Of a DNA stretch of 64,000 bases, positions 59,501 through 64,000 are shown one piece after another (the stretch's first letter is position 1; each line of letters starts with the position of its first letter). The stretch lies in NCBI GenBank assembly GCA_964594985.1, contig CAZQNQ010000028.1, positions 1 to 64,000 on the forward strand. Direction: 5' to 3'. Both the position numbers and the translations under genes were made by a program. The notes under the pieces are model-generated. The model searched no databases, was not told the DNA's origin, and saw only the letters and a list, made by a program, of their open reading frames with translations. The DNA comes from JADLHS01 sp964594985. Its GTDB lineage: Bacteria > Verrucomicrobiota > Verrucomicrobiia > Limisphaerales > JADLHS01.

Positions 59501-60964
59501 ATGATCGATTCCGTTTCCGAAGGCGCTGGTGCTGCGCCGGATTTGAAGAAAGCACGTCGGCGCAAAGCTGGATCGCATGAAGCATCAAGGGTTGACCGGT
59601 TGCCCCCTCATGCCGACGAAATGGAGCGAGGTGTGTTGGGTTGCATTCTGCTTTCGCCGAATGATTGCATGGGTCAGTGCATCGAAAAAATCAAGACTGG
59701 GGCGGAAGTTTTTTACGATCTGCGCCATCAGACGATCTACGAAGCGCTGATTGCAATGTATGACAAGCGTGAACCAATCGATCTCATCCTGCTTCAACAA
59801 CGGTTGAAAGAGCGTGGTTTGCTCGATCAGATCGGGGGCATCGCCTACCTGAACGCGTTGCAGGACGCCGTTCCTTCGGCGGCGAATCTCACTTACTACC
59901 TCGATATTGTTGAGGAAAAGTTCCTGTTGCGGAAAATGATCCAGACCTGTACGGGCGTCGTGGGGCGGGTTTACGATTACGACGGCGAGGTGGACGCGTT
60001 GCTGGATGAAGTCGAACGTGACATCCTGGGCATGAGTGAATCCCGCGCGGGCGGAACGATCGAGCCGGTGAAGTCGCTGGTCAATAAGGCCATCGGGATG
60101 GTCGAGAATTACTTCAACCGTCAGGGCCAACTCGGCGGACTGGCCACGGGATTTTCCGATCTGGACCGCATGACGGACGGCATGCACGGTGGCGAAATGA
60201 TCGTCATCGCCGCGCGTCCTTCAATGGGTAAGACCTCGCTCGCGATGAACATCGCCGAGAGCGTCGTGCTGAACCAGAAGCTGCCGGTCGGCGTGTTCAG
60301 TCTGGAAATGACGGCGGAATCACTTGTCCTGCGCATGCTGTGTTCCAACGCCCGGGTGAACCTGCGCAATATCCGTGAAGGTTTCATGAGCGAGTCAGAT
60401 TTTCCCAAGCTCACGAGTGCGGCGGGCAAGATGTCGAGTTCGCCGTTGTTCATTGATGACACGCCGGGGCTTTCGATTTTGCAGTTGCGGACGCGGGCGC
60501 GGCGCATGTGGCAGCAGCATGGCGTGAAGCTATTCGTGATTGACTACCTCCAGTTGCTCAACTCTACTTCGCGCCGAGCGCAGGAAAACCGGCAACAGGA
60601 AATCGCCGAAATTTCCAGCGGCCTCAAGGCGTTGGCCAAGGAATTGGATGTTCCCGTCATCGTGTTGGCGCAGTTGAACCGCGAAATGGAGAAGGACAAG
60701 AACCGCAAACCGCGGATGTCCGACCTGCGTGAATCCGGCTCGATTGAACAGGATGCAGACTTGATCGGTCTGCTTTACAAGCCGACGAGCGAAGACGAGG
60801 ACGCGCCGCCGTTGGAAGATCAACCTGATGGGATTCCGGTCAATCTCCTCATCGCCAAGCAGCGTAACGGACCGACGGGCGACGTCCATTTGACCTTTTT
60901 GAAACCGTACACACGATTTGAAAGTGCAGCGAAAGTCAGCGAAGAAGACATACCGGGTCAGTGA
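59501..60964 (+). CDS. dnaB: Replicative DNA helicase
   Basis: DnaB is the hexameric 5'-3' helicase of the replication fork. The 487 residues show the N-terminal domain (PHADEMERGVLGCILLSPND), the linker and the RecA-like domain with Walker A ARPSMGKTSLAMN (K244), FSLEMTAESLVLRML, the Walker B segment LFVIDYLQLLNS and LAQLNREMEKDKNRKPRMSDLRESGSIEQDAD. A lysine/arginine-rich N-terminal extension of about 35 residues precedes the domain. The stop lies inside the start region of bamA. Confidence 0.98.
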   Translation: MIDSVSEGAGAAPDLKKARRRKAGSHEASRVDRLPPHADEMERGVLGCILLSPNDCMGQCIEKIKTGAEVFYDLRHQTIYEALIAMYDKREPIDLILLQQRLKERGLLDQIGGIAYLNALQDAVPSAANLTYYLDIVEEKFLLRKMIQTCTGVVGRVYDYDGEVDALLDEVERDILGMSESRAGGTIEPVKSLVNKAIGMVENYFNRQGQLGGLATGFSDLDRMTDGMHGGEMIVIAARPSMGKTSLAMNIAESVVLNQKLPVGVFSLEMTAESLVLRMLCSNARVNLRNIREGFMSESDFPKLTSAAGKMSSSPLFIDDTPGLSILQLRTRARRMWQQHGVKLFVIDYLQLLNSTSRRAQENRQQEIAEISSGLKALAKELDVPVIVLAQLNREMEKDKNRKPRMSDLRESGSIEQDADLIGLLYKPTSEDEDAPPLEDQPDGIPVNLLIAKQRNGPTGDVHLTFLKPYTRFESAAKVSEEDIPGQ

Positions 60965-63464
60965 GGCCAGATTAAGGGAGTTGCTGCGCATCTGCACTTT
61001 GGGCGTGTGCGTCTGTTGTGCCACTTCGCTGTGGGCGCAAGAGCCGGTGGAGAATCTGCCCAAGATTTCCCGGATCGAAATCAAGTTTGCCGGTCCCGCC
61101 TCCATCAGTGAAACGCTGATCCGGGGCAACATCCGTTCCCGTGTGGGGGAACCCTTCCGCCTCGTCACGCTGGACGATGACATCCGCAGTCTCTACAAGA
61201 CCGACCTCTTCTACAATATCCGGGTCACGCGCGACAAAGCGGAGGACGGCGGCGTGGTCGTCACCTACGTGGTGCAGGCCAACCCGCGGTTGACGGAGAT
61301 CAAGCTGTCCGGCAACGAGAAGATCAAGGACAAGGACATCAAGAAAAAGATCACGTCCAAGGTCGGCGAGGCGTTGGACGAGCGGAAACTGTTCACCGAC
61401 ACGCAGGCGATCCAGGAGTTGTATCAGAAGAAGGGTTACCCGCGCACGGAGGTGAAGTACGTGCTGAACATTGACGAAGCCTCCGGCCGGGGCACGGCCA
61501 CGTTTGAGATCAAGGAAAGCGCCAAGCTCAAGATCAGTGATGTCGAGTTTGTCGGGGCGGAAGCCTTTTCCCAGTCCAAGCTGCGCAAGGTGCTCAAGGG
61601 CACGCGGCGCCATTGGATGTGGTCCTGGCTGACCCGGGGTGGTTATTTTCGCGACGATAAGTACGAAGAGGATCAGGAGCTGTTGAAGCAATTCTATCGC
61701 GACAACGGCTACATGGACTTCGATCTCAAGGAAACCGAGTTTGCCAATGACTCGGACAAGAGCATGGTGGTGCGGCTGCACGTGTTTGAAGGCCAGCAAT
61801 ACCGGCTCGGCCAGGTGACGTTCGTGGGCACGACCATGTTGCCGACCAATGCGGTCAGCCGGGAGTTCGATCCCGGGGCGGTGCCGAAGAATCCGGCCGA
61901 CCGGCAGTTGTGGGGTGAAGCGATCACGCTCAACCGCAGCTTCAAGATGAAGGAGGGCGATGTCTTCAAGCCCAAGGACCTCGCCAAGGACACGCAGGCA
62001 GTGGAGGATTTTTACAATTCGCGCGGGTACATTGACGTCGCGCGCGGCGGCAACCTGCGGGTGAAGCGCATCCCGAATGTCGAGACCGGGACGATGGACC
62101 TCCAGTATCAGATCGAGGAAGGGCAGAAGTCCTTCGTGGAAAAAATCGTCATCCGCGGCAACACCAAGACCAAGGACAAGGTCATCCGCCGCGAACTCGC
62201 GTTGTCGCCGGGCGAGACGTTCGACATGACGCGCGTGCGCATCAGCCAGCGGCGCTTGCAGGGGTTGGACTATTTCGGCAAGGTGGACGCGCGGCCCGAG
62301 GACACGGAAATTCCGAACCGCAAAGACCTGCTGGTCACCGTGGAGGAGCAACGCACCGGCAAGATGAGTTTCGGGGCCGGGTTCAGCTCGATTGACTCGT
62401 TGGTGGCTTACACCGAGGTGACGCAGGGGAATTTCGATCTGTTCAAGTGGCCGAACTTCACGGGCGGCGGCCAGAAGTTCCGGTTGCAACTGCAGGTCGG
62501 CACCGAGCGTCAGGACTACGTGCTGTCCATCACCGAGCCGTGGTTTCTGGATCGCCGGCTGCAACTCGGGACGGATCTTTATCATCGCCGCGCGGATTAC
62601 CAGAGCGTCGGCAATATCTACAACGAAGTGCGCACCGGCGCGCGGATCTCGTTGAGCAAGGCCTTGCCCCGGCCCACGCTCCTCGACTCAATTTTTGGCA
62701 AGGGCGATCTCATCGGCAGTGTGTTCTACAACATCGAGCGGGTCGGGATCATTCTGAACGACGGCTATCACGGCGACCTCGGCGCCATTCCGGCGAACGT
62801 GCCGACGGCCATTTTGCAGGAGGTGGGCCATTCATTGTTGACGCGGGTGGGCGGGACGCTGGCCTATGACACGCGCAACGACACGCGCCTCCCAAACGGC
62901 GGCCAACGCACCGAGTTCACCACGGAACTCACTTCGAGTTACCTTGGGGGGGATCGCGATTTTTACAAGTTGCAACTCCAGTCCGCGTGGTATTTTCCAG
63001 GCTTGGCGAAGGGTCACGTCATCGAAGTCGGCGGGCGCGGCGGGGTGACGGAAGGTATGCGCGGCGATGATACGCCGTTCTACGAACGGTTCTATCTCGG
63101 TGGCATGTACACCTTGCGCGGCTTCGAGTATCGCTCGATCAGCCCGCGCGAGCCGGGATTTCTTGAGCCGACCGGCGGTCGCTCGTTCTGGTTTGGCTCG
63201 ATTGAATACAGTCTGCCTTTGATTGATAGTGAAGGGGGGGCGGGGTTGCGGCTGGCGACGTTTTATGACATCGGCAGCGTGGGCGAACAGGCTTATGATT
63301 TCAACACGCAAAATTACAGCGACAACTGGGGCATCGGCCTCCGGCTCAACATCCCGCAACTCGGGCCGTTGCGGCTGGATTGGGGAAAGCCCATCAACCA
63401 CGACAAATACAGCAGTGACAAAGGCCGGATCAATTTCGGCGTTGGCTGGCAACGGCCGCTTTGA
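60918..63464 (+). CDS. bamA: Outer membrane protein assembly factor BamA
   Basis: BamA inserts beta-barrel proteins into the outer membrane. The protein has an N-terminal signal region (LLRICTLGVCVCCATSLWA, cut before QEPVENLP), POTRA domains (ISRIEIKFAGPASISETLI; LTEIKLSGNEKIKDKDIKKKI; KISDVEFVGAEAFSQSKL; YRLGQVTFVGTTMLPTNAV; FVEKIVIRGNTKTKDKVIRRE), five in all, and the 16-strand barrel from about residue 495 with YLGGMYTLRGFEYRSISPRE, the VRGF-like lid motif. It ends FGVGWQRPL. The start is uncertain: the TTG at 60918 gives 848 residues and a 47-base overlap with dnaB. No later start has a suitable ribosome binding site. Confidence 0.94.
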   Translation: MKVQRKSAKKTYRVSEARLRELLRICTLGVCVCCATSLWAQEPVENLPKISRIEIKFAGPASISETLIRGNIRSRVGEPFRLVTLDDDIRSLYKTDLFYNIRVTRDKAEDGGVVVTYVVQANPRLTEIKLSGNEKIKDKDIKKKITSKVGEALDERKLFTDTQAIQELYQKKGYPRTEVKYVLNIDEASGRGTATFEIKESAKLKISDVEFVGAEAFSQSKLRKVLKGTRRHWMWSWLTRGGYFRDDKYEEDQELLKQFYRDNGYMDFDLKETEFANDSDKSMVVRLHVFEGQQYRLGQVTFVGTTMLPTNAVSREFDPGAVPKNPADRQLWGEAITLNRSFKMKEGDVFKPKDLAKDTQAVEDFYNSRGYIDVARGGNLRVKRIPNVETGTMDLQYQIEEGQKSFVEKIVIRGNTKTKDKVIRRELALSPGETFDMTRVRISQRRLQGLDYFGKVDARPEDTEIPNRKDLLVTVEEQRTGKMSFGAGFSSIDSLVAYTEVTQGNFDLFKWPNFTGGGQKFRLQLQVGTERQDYVLSITEPWFLDRRLQLGTDLYHRRADYQSVGNIYNEVRTGARISLSKALPRPTLLDSIFGKGDLIGSVFYNIERVGIILNDGYHGDLGAIPANVPTAILQEVGHSLLTRVGGTLAYDTRNDTRLPNGGQRTEFTTELTSSYLGGDRDFYKLQLQSAWYFPGLAKGHVIEVGGRGGVTEGMRGDDTPFYERFYLGGMYTLRGFEYRSISPREPGFLEPTGGRSFWFGSIEYSLPLIDSEGGAGLRLATFYDIGSVGEQAYDFNTQNYSDNWGIGLRLNIPQLGPLRLDWGKPINHDKYSSDKGRINFGVGWQRPL

Positions 63465-63497
63465 TAGGAGCTTTTCCCTTCCATTTACTTTTCCCGG

Positions 63498-63890
63498 ATG
63501 ACCACGTGGGTTGGGGGGCGCGCTGCTTTCGTCGGTCGCTACTGCGGCACTGGCGGCAGAAATCGCCGCCAACTCCGCCGGGCCACCCAGCCAATCGTAT
63601 TCGAAATCCCATTGCAACCCAGTGCCACGGTATTGCTCGGCGGCCGCGCGGGTTTTGTCGTCAAAATGCTTGCGGATGAACCGCCGGTCTTGAAGCTCGG
63701 CCAGCTTGGCCCCAATGCGGTTTTGAGTTGGAGTGCCGCGGCCCCCGAACTCATTCTGCAGACGTCCACGAATCTGGCGCTCCCCGGTGCCTGGGTGGAC
63801 CTGAACCCGACTCCGGTCGTGAGCAATGCGTTCCTCACGGTGATTGTGGCCCCGACCAATCCCGCGCAATTCTTCCGCTTGAAGCCGTAA
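63498..63890 (+). pseudogene. Remnant: C-terminal tail of a large secreted protein
   Basis: Up to 130 codons are open, but only the last 60-100 residues look protein-like. They end LSWSAAAPELILQTSTNL and NPAQFFRLKP, the same tail that ends the large secreted proteins at 22960-27657 and 46492-50796. No signal peptide or main body precedes it, and the N-terminal residues are arginine-rich and unlike a real protein start. I read it as the decayed end of a former large gene lying between bamA and the window edge. Confidence 0.5.
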
Positions 63891-64000
63891 ACAGCCGGTG
63901 GCTGAACGTTTTCTCCCGTTGGCTGTCAGAGCTGGTGTCGCGCCACAAAAGAGATTGGCGACGCGGCCCGATTTTGGTTTCCTATGCTTATGAACAAATT
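63891..64000. other. Window end, no complete gene
   Basis: The last 110 bases hold no recognised feature. An ATG close to the edge (63989) could open a gene that continues outside the window. Confidence 0.3.

Overview
The window reads as a chromosomal segment of a GC-rich Gram-negative bacterium. A BamA outer-membrane assembly protein and a diaminopimelate pathway show an outer membrane and peptidoglycan. Two PEP-CTERM sorting tails, proteins with autotransporter-associated beta-strand repeats, an abundant-type pseudopilin ending in a DGHV motif, a rhomboid-GYF_2 fusion and many dispersed palindromic repeats together suggest the Verrucomicrobiota, perhaps the Pedosphaera/Limisphaerales branch. 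The phylum is inferred from gene content; no rRNA gene is present to confirm it.

Layout. 1-16.2 kb is mostly housekeeping: secA; a VOC protein; a Tat-exported Gfo/Idh/MocA oxidoreductase; murQ; a Yip1-like membrane protein; a DivIC/FtsB-like protein; a minus-strand hom-thrC-frr cluster; the minus-strand rpsP-khpA-trmD-rplS operon, which lacks rimM; then lepA and lepB. 16.4-28.8 kb is the accessory core: a two-propeller GH43 protein, a very large sensor histidine kinase whose periplasmic part is a second copy of the GH43-like propeller flanked by carbohydrate-binding-like domains, its 4-bp-overlapping NarL-type response regulator, a 1565-residue secreted beta-strand-repeat protein with a LamG domain, and a pseudopilin. 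I read the first three as a polysaccharide sensing and degradation unit.

28.9-42.4 kb holds a periplasmic glutathione peroxidase, a pseudouridine synthase carrying an in-frame 111-bp repeat element, an overlapping topB / FAD oxidoreductase / xerC operon, two PEP-CTERM proteins, acpS and an ACP phosphodiesterase in divergent orientation, pdxJ, a YmdB-type phosphodiesterase, the rhomboid-GYF_2 protein and pgsA. 42.6-50.8 kb encodes two giant secreted proteins: one built on six exact 318-bp tandem units, the other a subtilisin-like protease with a P domain. 50.9-54.7 kb is the dapF-dapA-dapB-phyH-folK series, followed by a nucleoside-type MFS transporter. 56.3-58.1 kb has two orphan NarL-type response regulators. 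The window closes with a GDSL hydrolase, an AT-richer orphan gene, dnaB, bamA and the remnant of a secreted protein.

The intergenic spaces carry at least six kinds of palindromic repeat. Two are notable: a ~145-bp hairpin built from TTAATC-like units around CCCGGG (three full copies), and a ~110-bp array of four small hairpins with TTCC/GGAA-type loops (two copies, one inside a gene). No tRNA, rRNA, CRISPR array or insertion sequence was recognised.
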